64,000 bases of DNA from Planktothricoides raciborskii GIHE-MW2 (GCF_040564635.1 NZ_CP159837.1:2963001-3027000); one strand, 5' to 3'; numbered from the stretch's first letter, positions 26,925-36,562 are shown. Numbers and translations: made by a program. Notes: generated by a model not told the origin, from the letters alone.

Positions 26925-28652
26925 TTAATAATGGCTGCCAGTATTGCGATAATGCACGGCAGTTACGCCGTTGTCGTTGAGTAGTTTGCCATTTTCAACC
27001 ACCGCATAGATCACCCAATGATCGCCACATTCGATGCGGTCTTTGACCACGCATTCTAAATACGCCAGAGCGTCCATCAAAATGGGACAACCATTTGCTG
27101 CTTCCGTGGTGTTTAAGCCACTAAAACGGTCTTCCCCTGGGGCAAAGCGTTTCATAAAATGCTTTCGCAATTGCCGACCTTCGGCCAAGATATTTAAAAC
27201 AAATTTATCCCCATTATGAGTTAGGGATTCCATTGCCCGGTCTTTGGCTACGGCAATGGTCAGTCCGGGGGGATTAAAGGTGGCTTGGGAAACCCAAGAG
27301 GCTAACATTCCGCTGGTGACATCTCCCCGTTTGACGGAAACAACGCACAGGGAACCGACGATGCGACCTACAGCTTGGGCGGTGCGATCGCTTCCTCCGG
27401 CAGTCACCGAGGGTTTGGCGGTGCGGAGTTTCTGCGATCGCTTCAGGGTTTGGGCAAAGTCAATGGCGGCTTCCTCGCAGGTTTGCAAAGTAACATCGGT
27501 GGGGGTAAATTTGACGCGAATGGGGTCAAAGCCAAATTGATAGCCCGCGTCTTTTAGTTTGCTTTCCAGTAAGTCGATCGCTTCCCCACTCCAACCAAAC
27601 GATCCAAACACCCCGGCTAATTTATTTTTGGCTGCCGTATTCAGGACAATTCCTAATGCACTTTGAATTTGGGTAGGGGCATGACCTCCCAGGGTGGGCG
27701 AACCAATAATAAATCCGTCGCATTGTTCGATCGTCGCTTGAATTTCTGATGCTTGGGCAGATTCACAGTTAATAGAATCTACATCAATTCCCGCACGAGT
27801 TAAGCCTTTGGCGATCGCCCCGGCAACGGTGGCCGTATTGCCATAAGCGGAAGCATAAAGTAAGGCAACTTTTAACGTTTGTGACTTTTGTTGACTACAC
27901 CATTCGCGATAATTTCTGGTTAATTCTGTCATCCCATAGCGAACTAATGGGCCGTGACCGGGGGCATATAGTTTAATCGCCGGTAAATCGGCGATTTTAT
28001 CCAGCGTTGCCATCACTTGTTTCGCTTGGGGGGCGTGCAAACAATCAAAATAAAAACGCCGATCTTCGTCATAAATTGTCCAGCCTTCATCGGCAATTTG
28101 ATCCCCGCAAATATGAGCGCCAAAAAACTTATCGGTAAATAGTATTTGGGTCAGGGGATCGTAAGTGATTAAACTATCGGGCCATTTGGGGGTGGGGTTG
28201 GCAATAAATTGTAATTGATGGCCTTGACCTAAATCGAGGGTATCTTCCCCTCGGACTACTTGAATATTTAATGTTTCTTCGGCAAAATATTCTCGTAGTT
28301 TAATCGCCGCTGGATTGGAGCAAACAAAAGTAATTTGCGGCGACAAGGCCAATAAAGCTTTTAAAGTTGCTCCCCGATTGGTATTGAAATGTTGAATAAT
28401 CACATAATTCAACGAATTCCAATCTAACCGTAACTGCAAAGATTCCAGATAATTTTCGGTGAATGATTCCCCCGGAGGGTCAATGATGGCGCTTTGGTCA
28501 GCTTGAATCAGATAACTATTGGCGGTGGTGCCTTTGCCTAAGCTATATTCTACTTCAAATTTTAAGCGATCCCAAGTGCGCGATCGCAAAATCTTCGTTT
28601 CTCGTTCTATAACGGCAATTTGTAAATCTTTTGGTTTGGTATTTTCTGTCAT
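26925..28652 (-). CDS. flv1: Flavodiiron protein Flv1-type (degenerate diiron site)
   Basis: 575 residues from the ATG at 28652; the longer frame upstream is repeat sequence. Order: beta-lactamase-like domain (about 30-270), flavodoxin domain (about 275-420, YASAYGNTATVAGAIAKGL), and the cyanobacterial C-terminal flavin-reductase domain (about 440-575, SVKRGDVTSGMLASWVSQATFNPPG). The diiron ligand motif reads QHFNTNRG where active enzymes have HTEPDHSG, as in the Flv1/Flv4 class. With its upstream neighbour it should form the Flv1/Flv3 heteromer that reduces O2 to water downstream of photosystem I. Assigned as flv1 and not flv4 because no sll0218-like gene lies between the pair. Confidence 0.88.
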   Translation of the reverse strand: MTENTKPKDLQIAVIERETKILRSRTWDRLKFEVEYSLGKGTTANSYLIQADQSAIIDPPGESFTENYLESLQLRLDWNSLNYVIIQHFNTNRGATLKALLALSPQITFVCSNPAAIKLREYFAEETLNIQVVRGEDTLDLGQGHQLQFIANPTPKWPDSLITYDPLTQILFTDKFFGAHICGDQIADEGWTIYDEDRRFYFDCLHAPQAKQVMATLDKIADLPAIKLYAPGHGPLVRYGMTELTRNYREWCSQQKSQTLKVALLYASAYGNTATVAGAIAKGLTRAGIDVDSINCESAQASEIQATIEQCDGFIIGSPTLGGHAPTQIQSALGIVLNTAAKNKLAGVFGSFGWSGEAIDLLESKLKDAGYQFGFDPIRVKFTPTDVTLQTCEEAAIDFAQTLKRSQKLRTAKPSVTAGGSDRTAQAVGRIVGSLCVVSVKRGDVTSGMLASWVSQATFNPPGLTIAVAKDRAMESLTHNGDKFVLNILAEGRQLRKHFMKRFAPGEDRFSGLNTTEAANGCPILMDALAYLECVVKDRIECGDHWVIYAVVENGKLLNDNGVTAVHYRNTGSHY

Positions 28653-28686
28653 AAATTCACCAGAATTATTGGCTAATATGTCAATC

Positions 28687-28793
28687 AAAGAGGATAGAGG
28701 ATAGAGGATGCATAGGAAAGAGAAGAGAGGAAAGAAAATAGAGAATAGAGGAAAGATATTCTCTCTTCTCTCTTCTCTCTTCTCTCTTCTAGG
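28687..28793. repeat. Purine then pyrimidine heptamer arrays between flv3 and flv1
   Basis: AGAGGAT/AGAGGAA-type units (28691-28760) followed by TCTCTTC heptamers (28770-28792) can fold into a long purine/pyrimidine hairpin in the flv3-flv1 intercistronic RNA. The spacer is 158 bp. Confidence 0.75.
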
Positions 28794-28810
28794 CATCTCT
28801 ATTTTGGCAA

Positions 28811-30541
28811 TTAGTAATGATTGCCCACTTTACGGTGGTGAACCGCTGGAGAAGCATCGGGGTTGCTCACCCGACCATCGTCAACGGTGGCATAGACAAT
28901 CCAGTGATCGCTTAAATCCATCCGTGTGGCCACTTCGCATTCGAGATAAGCCACCGCTTCACTAAGAATGGGAGAACCATTTTTCGCCGGTTGGGTTTTC
29001 ACTCCGGCAAAGCGATCGGCCCCTGGGGCAAACCGCTTTAAAAAGTGCTTCATTAAGCCTTGATAGTTATCTTCAGCGAGGACATTGAGAACAAAGGTAT
29101 CGCCTACTTGCATCAGGGCTTCGATCGCCCGGTCTTTGGCCACAGCAATGGTAATTCCCAAGGGTTCAAAACTGGCTTGAGATACCCAAGAAGCCAACAT
29201 CGCACTATTCAAATCGCCTTTTTTGGCGGTAATAATATAAAGTCCGCCGCTGATGCGTCCTAACGCTTTATCCAACTCACTATCGAGGGACTTCATTTGT
29301 TTGATTGCTTTCTTCAGTCCCACCTGTTGGCCTATATCTGTTCCCGCTTCATCACACTGTTGATAAGTGGCTTCCGTGGGAACTTCTTTGATCTGAATAT
29401 TCGGAAAGATTTGTTTCAATCCCAACTCTTTAAAATCATTTTGCAGGGGATAAATTGATAGGTCATTGCCACCCCCAGATTCAAACAAACCAAAGACTTG
29501 CTTTTTATTTACCGACGCTTTGATGGTGCCGATCGCCGCTTCCGCAATGTCTGCACCAACCACCCCGGAAATTGGTGGCGAACCGATGACGATACCTGCG
29601 GCTTCACTGGCTAATTCTCGGACTTCGTAGATATCAGCAGTCCGTAAATCTAGCATTTCCACCGCCACCCCGGTTTTGGTGATACCGTGGGCGATCGCTT
29701 GGGAGAGGCGATCGCTATAGCCATAGTCAGAGAAGTAAAACACCGCCACGGTGGTTTCCCCTTGGGTTTGGGTTTCACTCCAGGTTTGGTAACGGCGCAC
29801 CAATTCTTGTAAATTGTGCCGCAACAGTGGCCCGTGACCAGTGCAAATGGTGGTAATTTCACCCAAAGTTTCCATGCGTTTGATGGCACCGAGTACGGAC
29901 CGAGCATTGGGAGCCATTAAGCATTCATAGTAAAAGTGGTAGTCCGCTTCAATGGCTTTGAGGTTTTCATCGTAAGTATGATCCGAGCAATAGTGCATCC
30001 CAAACACATCACAAGTGTACAGGGTTTGGGTTTTGCGATCGTAGCTCAAAATGGTGTCCGGCCAATGGAGGTTGGGCGCGGAAACAAATTCAATCACGTG
30101 ACCGTTGCCTAAATCCAAGGTATCGCCGCTTTTTACTTGGATGCGTTCAAAAGACCTGTGAATAAAGCCTTCCAAAAATTGAATCGCCACTTTAGACGCC
30201 ACCACGGTAATCTGTGGGGCCAGTTCCAGCAAGTCTTTTACCAAACCACTGTGGTCGGGTTCCGTGTGGCTGATAATTAAATAATCAATCTCCTGGGGGT
30301 CAATCAAGCCTTTCAATATGGCGAGATATTGCTCGCGGAACTTGGCATGAGAGGTATCAACCAGGGCAGTTTTTTCCCCGCGAATTAAAAACGAGTTGTA
30401 AGTAGTGCCATTTTGTAGACCAAATTCAATGTCAAAGCGATCGCGATCCCAGTCCAGACAGCGAATAGTCTGGGTATTCTCGGCGATCGCTTCAGTGGCG
30501 ATCGTCAGTCTGGGTTGGGCCTTCTCGGCAAGCATTACCAT
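28811..30541 (-). CDS. flv3: Flavodiiron protein Flv3-type (canonical diiron site)
   Basis: 576 residues with AGGAGG six bases before the ATG at 30541. Same three-domain layout as the downstream gene. The diiron site is canonical: HTEPDHSG near residue 92, the later Asp in CDVFG and His in TGHGPLLRH. The flavodoxin part contains YFSDYGYSDRLSQAIAHGI. The N-terminal IRCLDWDRDRFDIEFGLQNG stretch closely resembles Synechocystis Flv3 from memory. First gene of the flv3-flv1 operon; both proteins accept electrons from photosystem I and protect it under fluctuating light. flv2 would look similar, but the gene order argues for flv3. Confidence 0.88.
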   Translation of the reverse strand: MVMLAEKAQPRLTIATEAIAENTQTIRCLDWDRDRFDIEFGLQNGTTYNSFLIRGEKTALVDTSHAKFREQYLAILKGLIDPQEIDYLIISHTEPDHSGLVKDLLELAPQITVVASKVAIQFLEGFIHRSFERIQVKSGDTLDLGNGHVIEFVSAPNLHWPDTILSYDRKTQTLYTCDVFGMHYCSDHTYDENLKAIEADYHFYYECLMAPNARSVLGAIKRMETLGEITTICTGHGPLLRHNLQELVRRYQTWSETQTQGETTVAVFYFSDYGYSDRLSQAIAHGITKTGVAVEMLDLRTADIYEVRELASEAAGIVIGSPPISGVVGADIAEAAIGTIKASVNKKQVFGLFESGGGNDLSIYPLQNDFKELGLKQIFPNIQIKEVPTEATYQQCDEAGTDIGQQVGLKKAIKQMKSLDSELDKALGRISGGLYIITAKKGDLNSAMLASWVSQASFEPLGITIAVAKDRAIEALMQVGDTFVLNVLAEDNYQGLMKHFLKRFAPGADRFAGVKTQPAKNGSPILSEAVAYLECEVATRMDLSDHWIVYATVDDGRVSNPDASPAVHHRKVGNHY

Positions 30542-30585
30542 CTATGGCCTCCTAAAGAGTGATTTTGTTTATCTGCTGCATTTAT

Positions 30586-30602
30586 TGTTACATATCGTAA
30601 CA
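30586..30602. promoter_or_regulatory. Inverted repeat upstream of flv3
   Basis: TGTTAC-N5-GTAACA, a perfect 6-bp dyad centred about 53 bp before the flv3 start, with near-symmetric flanks (TTAT and ATAA). The spacing suits a dimeric regulator. It is not an NtcA box (GTA-N8-TAC). The regulator is unknown. Confidence 0.45.
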
Positions 30603-31086
30603 TATAATGTATGCTTAAATATTTTATGATTTTGATAAAGTTAATTTAACTTACGCGCCAATTCCTCAGCATATCAGCATAATCAGAGATTAAAGGATAT
30701 CGAAGGCGATCGCTTCGGCGTTGCGGATGCAACCGAAGCGATCACGTTGCGTAGCAATCTCGCACTGAATATTCCATTAGAGGTGGGAAAAAATTAGAAA
30801 TCATTATTTGATAGATAATCCAACTCACTTCGACACTGAATCCCTTCGACACTGAATGTATGCCCTGAATGTATGCCCTGAATGTAAACATTCTTGCCTA
30901 AATCATAAACCAAAGGAGAAATGATTATTGCTTTTGCTGCCTATTTTTGCGGATTTTTTTTGCGTAAGTTGGGTTTGACTTCGTGCCAGCCAACCTAAAA
31001 ATACGAGAGATTTTGGTTGACATTCGTCGATCAACGATTCCAGGATATTTAATTTTATTGTAAAACTTATTGTAAAACTTCATTCG
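30603..31086. other. Spacer upstream of the TPR protein gene
   Basis: About 480 bp. Contains HIP1-rich interleaved inverted repeats at 30708-30770 (GAAGCGATC/GATCGCTTC type), and short direct repeats of GACACTGAAT and TATGCCCTGAATG at 30825-30890. No gene or clear promoter. Confidence 0.5.
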
Positions 31087-31614
31087 ATGAATTCAGAAAA
31101 ATTAGAGCGAATCCAAAATGAGTACAAGACAGGTCGCTATGCCTTTGAACGCGGTCAGTACCGCCAAGCCATCAAACACCTAGAAACGGCGACTGGTTTG
31201 GTGGAAAAAACCACTCGGTTTGGCGGCGAAGTGCAAATATGGTTGGTGACGGCTTATGAAGCATCAGGAGAAGGGGCAAAAGCGATCGCCCTTTGTCAAA
31301 CACTGACTCGTCATCCTTATATTGAAACCCGCAAACAAGCCCGTCGGTTATTGGCAATTTTAGAAGCACCCCAATTGCGGATGCACCCAGAATGGCGGGT
31401 AGAAATTCCCGATTTGAGTAAACTCGATGAAAGTGAGGCCAAATTTCGCCAAGTCAGCGAAGCCCCAAAGCCCAAACGCCGGGAACCCAAGCGCCCGCCT
31501 GCGGAACCCGAACCCGTGGATCTGTCCCAAGTGAATACCAAAGATAATCAATTTATTTGGGTCGCCCTTGGTGCCAGTGTGCTGATTTTAGGTGGGTTAA
31601 TCTGGTTTAGTTAA
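31087..31614 (+). CDS. Tail-anchored TPR-like protein, unknown function
   Basis: 175 residues. Two or three TPR-like helical hairpins (about 5-100: GRYAFERGQYRQAIKHLETATGL; IWLVTAYEASGEGAKAIALCQTL), a Pro/Lys-rich linker (APKPKRREPKRPPAEPEP) and a single C-terminal TM helix (FIWVALGASVLILGGLIWF), so the TPR part faces the cytosol. Similar proteins seem widespread in cyanobacteria; I recall no function. A scaffold or complex-assembly role is only a guess. No neighbour in an operon. Confidence 0.75.
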   Translation: MNSEKLERIQNEYKTGRYAFERGQYRQAIKHLETATGLVEKTTRFGGEVQIWLVTAYEASGEGAKAIALCQTLTRHPYIETRKQARRLLAILEAPQLRMHPEWRVEIPDLSKLDESEAKFRQVSEAPKPKRREPKRPPAEPEPVDLSQVNTKDNQFIWVALGASVLILGGLIWFS

Positions 31615-31716
31615 CCACCTCGCTGCGATCGGGGCGGAGAAATTTCTCGGACATAAATATTACCGGCATTTGATCGTTATTTTTGATCTAGCCTGAGTGA
31701 CCGGGGATAAACTCAC

Positions 31717-31743
31717 TTGACAACCGCACCTACAAGGTAAAAT
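31717..31743 (+). promoter_or_regulatory. Possible promoter of the CRP-family gene
   Basis: TTGACA (31717-31722), 15-bp spacer, TAAAAT (31738-31743). The spacer is short. It would give a leader of about 220 bases. The rest of 31615-31971 shows nothing. Confidence 0.3.
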
Positions 31744-31971
31744 GACACACAAGAATGCTTGTACTAGAACAGGAAATCCCTAGGACACCCCTGATCGCGC
31801 TGTACAGCAATAAACAGATAACCCCAAATTGATGAAAAAACCGACAGCGCTAGTTTCCTGTAAAAGATTCATCTGGAAAGTTATCTGTAGCGTGTGGAAC
31901 CCGACAATTTAAACTGTCGTCCACCGGAAATTCTGGCGACCTTATATTTTAAAACAGTTAAAACAGCTTTC

Positions 31972-32655
31972 ATGGACACCGAAGCTTTTAGTGAGCTATT
32001 TCCCCTCTTTAATTCCGCCAATCCAGAAACCTTGGAATGGCTATCGTCTGTCACCGATGAACACGAATATCCAGCCAACCGAGCCGTCTTAATGGAAGAT
32101 TCCTGGGGCAATGCCGTTTACTTTGTGGCATCGGGCTGGGTGAAAGTTAGACGACTTTCTGGAGATAGTGTGGTGACATTGGCCATTTTAGGTCGAGGTG
32201 ATTTCTTTGGCGAAATGGCAATTTTAGATGAATCGCCTCGTTCTACGGATGTAATTGCTTTATCTCCTGTGGAGTTACTCAGCCTCTCGGCCCAGAGATT
32301 TATTCAGATTTTGTTTAAAGACGCTCAACTTCATCATCGAATGTTGCAGCTAATGGTCAAGCGACTGCGGCAAACAAACTTGCGGTTTCAAATCCGTAAC
32401 CGTCCCCCAGCGGTTAAGTTGGCTAATACTTTGGTGAATTTAGCTGAAAACTATGGTCAACCCACGGAGAAAGGAACGGAAATTTATAATATTCCTTTCA
32501 CAGATTTGGCCGATGTCACCGATATCGGTTTGGAAGAAACCAAAAAAATTATGCAAAAGTTACTGGATAAAGGCTGGATCAAAATTGATGAGTCACAAAA
32601 GGCTATGTATTTAATTAATCTGAAGCAGTTAACTCAGTTAGCTGGCCACGTTTAA
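31972..32655 (+). CDS. Crp/Fnr-family transcriptional regulator
   Basis: 227 residues from ATG 31972, chosen over an upstream in-frame start since the family begins MDTEAFSELFPLF. Cyclic-nucleotide-binding beta-roll about 10-125 (SGWVKVRRLSGDSVVTLAILGRGDFFGEMAILDESPRSTDV shows the FGEMAILDE phosphate-binding-cassette region with R-S-T, which can bind cAMP). Dimerisation helix about 130-160 and a C-terminal winged helix (IPFTDLADVTDIGLEETKKIMQKLLDKGWI). It differs from NtcA, lacking its recognition helix. Target genes are unknown; no partner gene is adjacent. Confidence 0.87.
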   Translation: MDTEAFSELFPLFNSANPETLEWLSSVTDEHEYPANRAVLMEDSWGNAVYFVASGWVKVRRLSGDSVVTLAILGRGDFFGEMAILDESPRSTDVIALSPVELLSLSAQRFIQILFKDAQLHHRMLQLMVKRLRQTNLRFQIRNRPPAVKLANTLVNLAENYGQPTEKGTEIYNIPFTDLADVTDIGLEETKKIMQKLLDKGWIKIDESQKAMYLINLKQLTQLAGHV

Positions 32656-32788
32656 TCTGCTTCTTCTGAACAGAACTGACTGGACTAACACAAAAACCCG
32701 GTTTATTCCTTCACCTTTGGGATGAGATTGCCCCCTGATGGCTTACAACCGGGTTACCTGAACAGATGAATTTGCCACGATAGCATTT

Positions 32789-32875
32789 AGTGTTTAATTG
32801 ACCGTTTAATTGACCGTTTAATTGAGTGTTTAATTGAGTGTTAATTGAGCGCTAATTGAGCGTTTAATTTAGTAT
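32789..32875 (+). repeat. GTTTAATTGA-type tandem repeat upstream of the M61 peptidase
   Basis: Seven degenerate units of about 12 bases (TGTTTAATTGAC, CGTTTAATTGAG and variants) in the 253-bp spacer, ending about 33 bp before the start codon. Before it, at about 32695-32760, is a split copy of the AACCCGGTTT repeat family. Confidence 0.75.
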
Positions 32876-32908
32876 TATTTAGCCTTGTAATCTTTTTTAC
32901 CAAATCCC

Positions 32909-34711
32909 ATGACAGTAGTAAAGAAAATTCTCTCAGATAGCCCCGCAAAAATCACCCCGATGATTTCCTACCAGGTGGCGATGCATCAGCCTGAATCCCA
33001 TCTTTATGAGGTAAGGTTGCGAGTGCAAGATTGGCAGGCATCGGTGATGGATCTAAAAATGCCGGTGTGGACTCCTGGTTCTTATTTAGTCCGCGAATAT
33101 GCCAAGAATCTCCAAGATTTTACGGTGTTAGATATCGATGAGCGATCGATCCCCTGGTGCAAAAAAAGCAAAAATCACTGGCAAATTGACACTACGGGCA
33201 TTACGGATATCACGGTGCATTATCGGATATTTGCCAATGAACTGACCGTTCGCACCAATCACTTGGATCAAACTCATGCTTATTTTAACGGCGCGGCCAC
33301 TTTTCTGTATCTGGTGGGATTTGAAAAATATCCGATTCAAGTAACTATTATTACGCCAGAATCAAGCTGGCGAATTTCCTGCGCTTTACCCCCATTGCCG
33401 GAATATCGCCATACGTTTATTGCGGCTGATTTTGATACATTAGTTGATAGTCCGTTTGAGATTGGCACCCATGAATCCCATTACTTTGAAGTGTTGGAGA
33501 AACCCCACGAACTGGCGATTTGGGGACAAGGGAATAATTTTCAAGCCAGAACCGCGATCGCAGACATAGAAAAAATTATCAAAGCGGAAGCGGAATTATT
33601 TGGGGGGTTGCCTTATGAAAGCTATCTGTTTATCCTGCACTTAACCAGCGATGGCTATGGGGGATTGGAACATAAAAATAGCTGCTCATTAATTTATCAA
33701 CGCTTTGGGTTTCGCGCCAAAGACAAATATAACCAATTTATGCAGCTAGTTGCCCATGAATTCTTTCACCTGTGGAACGTCCGGCGGATTCGTCCCAAAG
33801 CCTTAGAAGTATTTGACTATGACCAAGAAAATTACACCTCTTGTCTCTGGTTTTGCGAAGGCACTACCAGTTATTACGATGTCATATTACCTTGGCGATC
33901 GGGAGTTTATGATGCCAAAACGTTATTAGACAATTTAAGTAAGGATATTAACCGCTTTTTGAATATTCCCGGAAGACTGGTACAGCCATTAAGTGAGTCC
34001 AGTTGGGATGCTTGGATTAAACTTTATCGCCGCGATGCCAATAGCGACAATTCCCAAATTTCCTATTACTTAAAAGGAGAACTGGTGTCATTGTTGCTCG
34101 ATTTGTTAATTCGGGAACGGCACAATAATCAGCGATCGCTCGACAATGTAATGCAAATCTTATGGCAAAAATTTGGCATTCCCGAAATCGGCTATACCCC
34201 AGAACAACTCTGCAATATCATTGAATCGGTTGCTAATGTCAATTTAGACGATTTTTGGCAACTCTGTCTGCATAGCACTGAAGAATTACCCTTAAATCAA
34301 TATCTTAAACCCTTTGGGCTGAAAGTTCAAGCTAATGGAAACTCCGAAGCAATTCCATTTCTGGGTTTAACCGCTAAAACCGAAAATAGCAAAACCATCG
34401 TCAAATTTGTCGAAACCGGATCTCCAGCCCAAAAAGCCGGAATCGATCCCGAAGATGAGCTACTTGCTATTGAGGGAATTCGTGTCAATGGGGAACAACT
34501 TCTGGAACGACTGAAAGATTATCAACCCGGTAACACCATTTCCATTAGTTTGTTCCATCAAGACCAACTGCGGACAGTTTCAGTGGTTCTCGGTCAACCC
34601 AAACCTAATTCTTATAAATTAGTTCCAGTAAAAGACCCAACTACTCAGGAATTAAATAACTTTAAAGGTTGGTTAGGGGTTTCTTTGTCATCAGTGTTTC
34701 CATCTTCGTAG
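32909..34711 (+). CDS. M61 family glycyl aminopeptidase-like protease with PDZ domain
   Basis: 600 residues. N-terminal beta-sandwich (about 15-180), thermolysin-like catalytic domain with HEFFH zinc motif (near residue 286) and the Glu ligand in WFCEGTTSYY, and a C-terminal PDZ domain (about 490-570; ENSKTIVKFVETGSPAQKAG shows the domain start). M61 enzymes remove N-terminal Gly or Ala. No signal peptide is obvious, so it is probably cytosolic. Monocistronic. Confidence 0.9.
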   Translation: MTVVKKILSDSPAKITPMISYQVAMHQPESHLYEVRLRVQDWQASVMDLKMPVWTPGSYLVREYAKNLQDFTVLDIDERSIPWCKKSKNHWQIDTTGITDITVHYRIFANELTVRTNHLDQTHAYFNGAATFLYLVGFEKYPIQVTIITPESSWRISCALPPLPEYRHTFIAADFDTLVDSPFEIGTHESHYFEVLEKPHELAIWGQGNNFQARTAIADIEKIIKAEAELFGGLPYESYLFILHLTSDGYGGLEHKNSCSLIYQRFGFRAKDKYNQFMQLVAHEFFHLWNVRRIRPKALEVFDYDQENYTSCLWFCEGTTSYYDVILPWRSGVYDAKTLLDNLSKDINRFLNIPGRLVQPLSESSWDAWIKLYRRDANSDNSQISYYLKGELVSLLLDLLIRERHNNQRSLDNVMQILWQKFGIPEIGYTPEQLCNIIESVANVNLDDFWQLCLHSTEELPLNQYLKPFGLKVQANGNSEAIPFLGLTAKTENSKTIVKFVETGSPAQKAGIDPEDELLAIEGIRVNGEQLLERLKDYQPGNTISISLFHQDQLRTVSVVLGQPKPNSYKLVPVKDPTTQELNNFKGWLGVSLSSVFPSS

Positions 34712-34802
34712 GGTGCGTGTTTGCTGGCAATTAACTTTGGCATAAAAAATTAACTTTTATTCCAGCCGTAACACACCTTAGTGGAAATAAACACATCATT
34801 TA

Positions 34803-34835
34803 ATCCCCCCTTTCTCACCCTTTGCAAGGGGGGAT
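34803..34835. repeat. CCCCCCTT hairpin element
   Basis: 10-bp perfect inverted arms ATCCCCCCTT/AAGGGGGGAT with a 13-base loop, 90 bp after the peptidase stop. This looks like the widespread cyanobacterial AATCCCCCCTT repeat; it could also act as a weak terminator. Confidence 0.6.
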
Positions 34836-34987
34836 GACAAAAATAAAATTGCAGTTGAATATTCTTTAATTTTTTATTTAATTTATAGAGATAAAAAAAT
34901 ACATAAACATAGAGATATGCTAAATAAAATCATGTCAAACTCAAGATTATTTTTCTAAATGATAGGCCAGGTTTGATCCTGGGATCG

Positions 34988-35095
34988 ATGTGGAATGATT
35001 ATGCAAATTTAGAAAATTATTGGCCTGGATTAGTTAAAGTAATTACGCTGAGAACGATCGAGGAACGTTTAACAGTCGATTGGCTTCTTGCTTAA
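34988..35095 (+). CDS. Possible 35-codon fragment before the methyltransferase
   Basis: Frame MWNDYANLENYWPGLVKVIT-like to TAA 35095, with the frame open another 20 codons upstream without a start. The composition looks coding, but it is short and lacks a clear ribosome binding site. It may be the tail of a lost gene next to the orphan methyltransferase. I cannot assign a family. Confidence 0.25.
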   Translation: MWNDYANLENYWPGLVKVITLRTIEERLTVDWLLA

Positions 35096-35145
35096 GCATT
35101 CGCAATTAATTGATAATTAGAGCAAAGATAATTAGAGCAAATAAT

Positions 35146-36462
35146 ATGGCAATAGGTATTCCCAGGCAAAAAACAGAAGTTGACAGCCCCCCGTTGACTC
35201 TGCAATACCCGGATAAAAAATCCAGACAGCAAGTGCTTGAGGGGAAAACAATCCCTTTGTTAAAGATACATCAAGGACTAGATCAAAAGCGATTATACTT
35301 TGGCGATAATCTGGATATTCTCAGATGTTTGCTCAAGGATGAATCTATTAAAGGGCAAGTTAAGCTAATTTATATCGATCCACCGTTTGCTACTCAAAGT
35401 GAGTTTGTTTCACGCAAACAACGGCAAGCTTACTCAGATAATCTTACCGGCAGCGAATTTATCGATTTTTTACGCGATCGCCTAATTCTGCTCCATGAAA
35501 TTTTATCTGACCAAGGCTCCCTATACCTTCACCTTGATGAAAAAATGATTTTTGCCGCTAAGATTATTTTAGATGAAATTTTCGGAGCGCCAAACTATAG
35601 AAACCTGATTATCCGCCAGAAATGTAACCCAAAAAACTATACCCGCAAAGCCTACGGAAAAACCGCTGATTTTATTTTATTCTACACAAAAACAGATCGA
35701 TATATCTGGAATCTTCCTGTAGAGAAACTTTCAGAAAAAAGTCTCAAAGAATATCAATATATTGAACCTGAAACTGGGCGGAGATTTATGAAGGTGCCGC
35801 TTCATGCTCCGGGTACTAGAAATGGGGAAACAGGTAAACCCTGGCGAGGTATTTTACCACCTCCTGGAAAACACTGGCAATATCCCCCAGCAAAATTAGA
35901 TGAAATGGATGCCAAAGGTGAGATATTCTGGTCTAAAAATGGCAATCCGCGCAGGAAAGTTTATCTGGATCAACATCCAGGAGTGGGGGTTCAAGATATT
36001 TGGCTAGATTTTCGCGATGCCCATAATCAAAATATCAAAATTACGGGATATCCCACTGAGAAAAATCCAGATTTATTACGTCGAATTGTGGCAGCTTCTT
36101 CCAATCCAGGGGATTTGGTTTTAGATTGTTTTGCTGGTTCTGGCACAACTTTAGCGGTGGCTGATGAACTGCAAAGAAATTGGATTGGGGTTGATAGTAG
36201 TCCTGAAGCTTTTGCGACAATTCTAGAACGATTTCACCGTGGTCTTAAACCAATGGGAGATTACAGCGAACACCGCCGACAATGGGAAGATCAATATATT
36301 CAAAGGAGTTTGTTTGAATTAATGAGTAATGAAGGAGTCAACGAAGATGAAACAAATATCCCAGAATCTATTGTGACTGATTTTTCGGTGTTTACGCATC
36401 GCGATCGCATCGCCGAAATTAGGCAGATTATCGATCCTTGGTTGGGTCATACCCCAGTTTAA
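35146..36462 (+). CDS. Orphan DNA methyltransferase (amino-methyltransferase, beta-type order)
   Basis: 438 residues from ATG 35146 (a TTG 36 bases upstream is possible). Catalytic motif IV is IYIDPPFAT (near 84-92), followed by a target-recognition segment (about 170-300), then the SAM-binding motif I LDCFAGSGTTLAVADEL (near 333). Motif IV before motif I is the beta order, as in type II and type III N6-adenine or N4-cytosine methyltransferases. No restriction enzyme or Res subunit is adjacent; the convergent neighbour is argJ. It could be a solitary housekeeping enzyme or a relic of a restriction-modification locus. The target sequence is unknown. Confidence 0.88.
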   Translation: MAIGIPRQKTEVDSPPLTLQYPDKKSRQQVLEGKTIPLLKIHQGLDQKRLYFGDNLDILRCLLKDESIKGQVKLIYIDPPFATQSEFVSRKQRQAYSDNLTGSEFIDFLRDRLILLHEILSDQGSLYLHLDEKMIFAAKIILDEIFGAPNYRNLIIRQKCNPKNYTRKAYGKTADFILFYTKTDRYIWNLPVEKLSEKSLKEYQYIEPETGRRFMKVPLHAPGTRNGETGKPWRGILPPPGKHWQYPPAKLDEMDAKGEIFWSKNGNPRRKVYLDQHPGVGVQDIWLDFRDAHNQNIKITGYPTEKNPDLLRRIVAASSNPGDLVLDCFAGSGTTLAVADELQRNWIGVDSSPEAFATILERFHRGLKPMGDYSEHRRQWEDQYIQRSLFELMSNEGVNEDETNIPESIVTDFSVFTHRDRIAEIRQIIDPWLGHTPV

Positions 36463-36471
36463 ACTTCGTGT

Positions 36472-36525
36472 CCTCTGTGTCTCTGTGGTAAATTTCTAGA
36501 GAAAAAAACCACAGAGACACAGAGG
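36472..36525. terminator. 18-bp hairpin between convergent genes
   Basis: Perfect arms CCTCTGTGTCTCTGTGGT (36472-36489) and its complement (36508-36525) with an 18-base loop, between the methyltransferase and argJ stops. An A-run on either side supplies weak T-runs in both directions. Related sequence recurs at 58547-58573, so it is also a dispersed repeat. Confidence 0.5.
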
Positions 36526-36562
36526 AACACAGAGAAAAAATCGAGAAATAAATTATCCCCAA

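Noticed and set aside
26925-30541. flv4-flv2 operon
   Set aside because: No sll0218-like gene lies between the two flavodiiron genes, which fits flv3-flv1 better.
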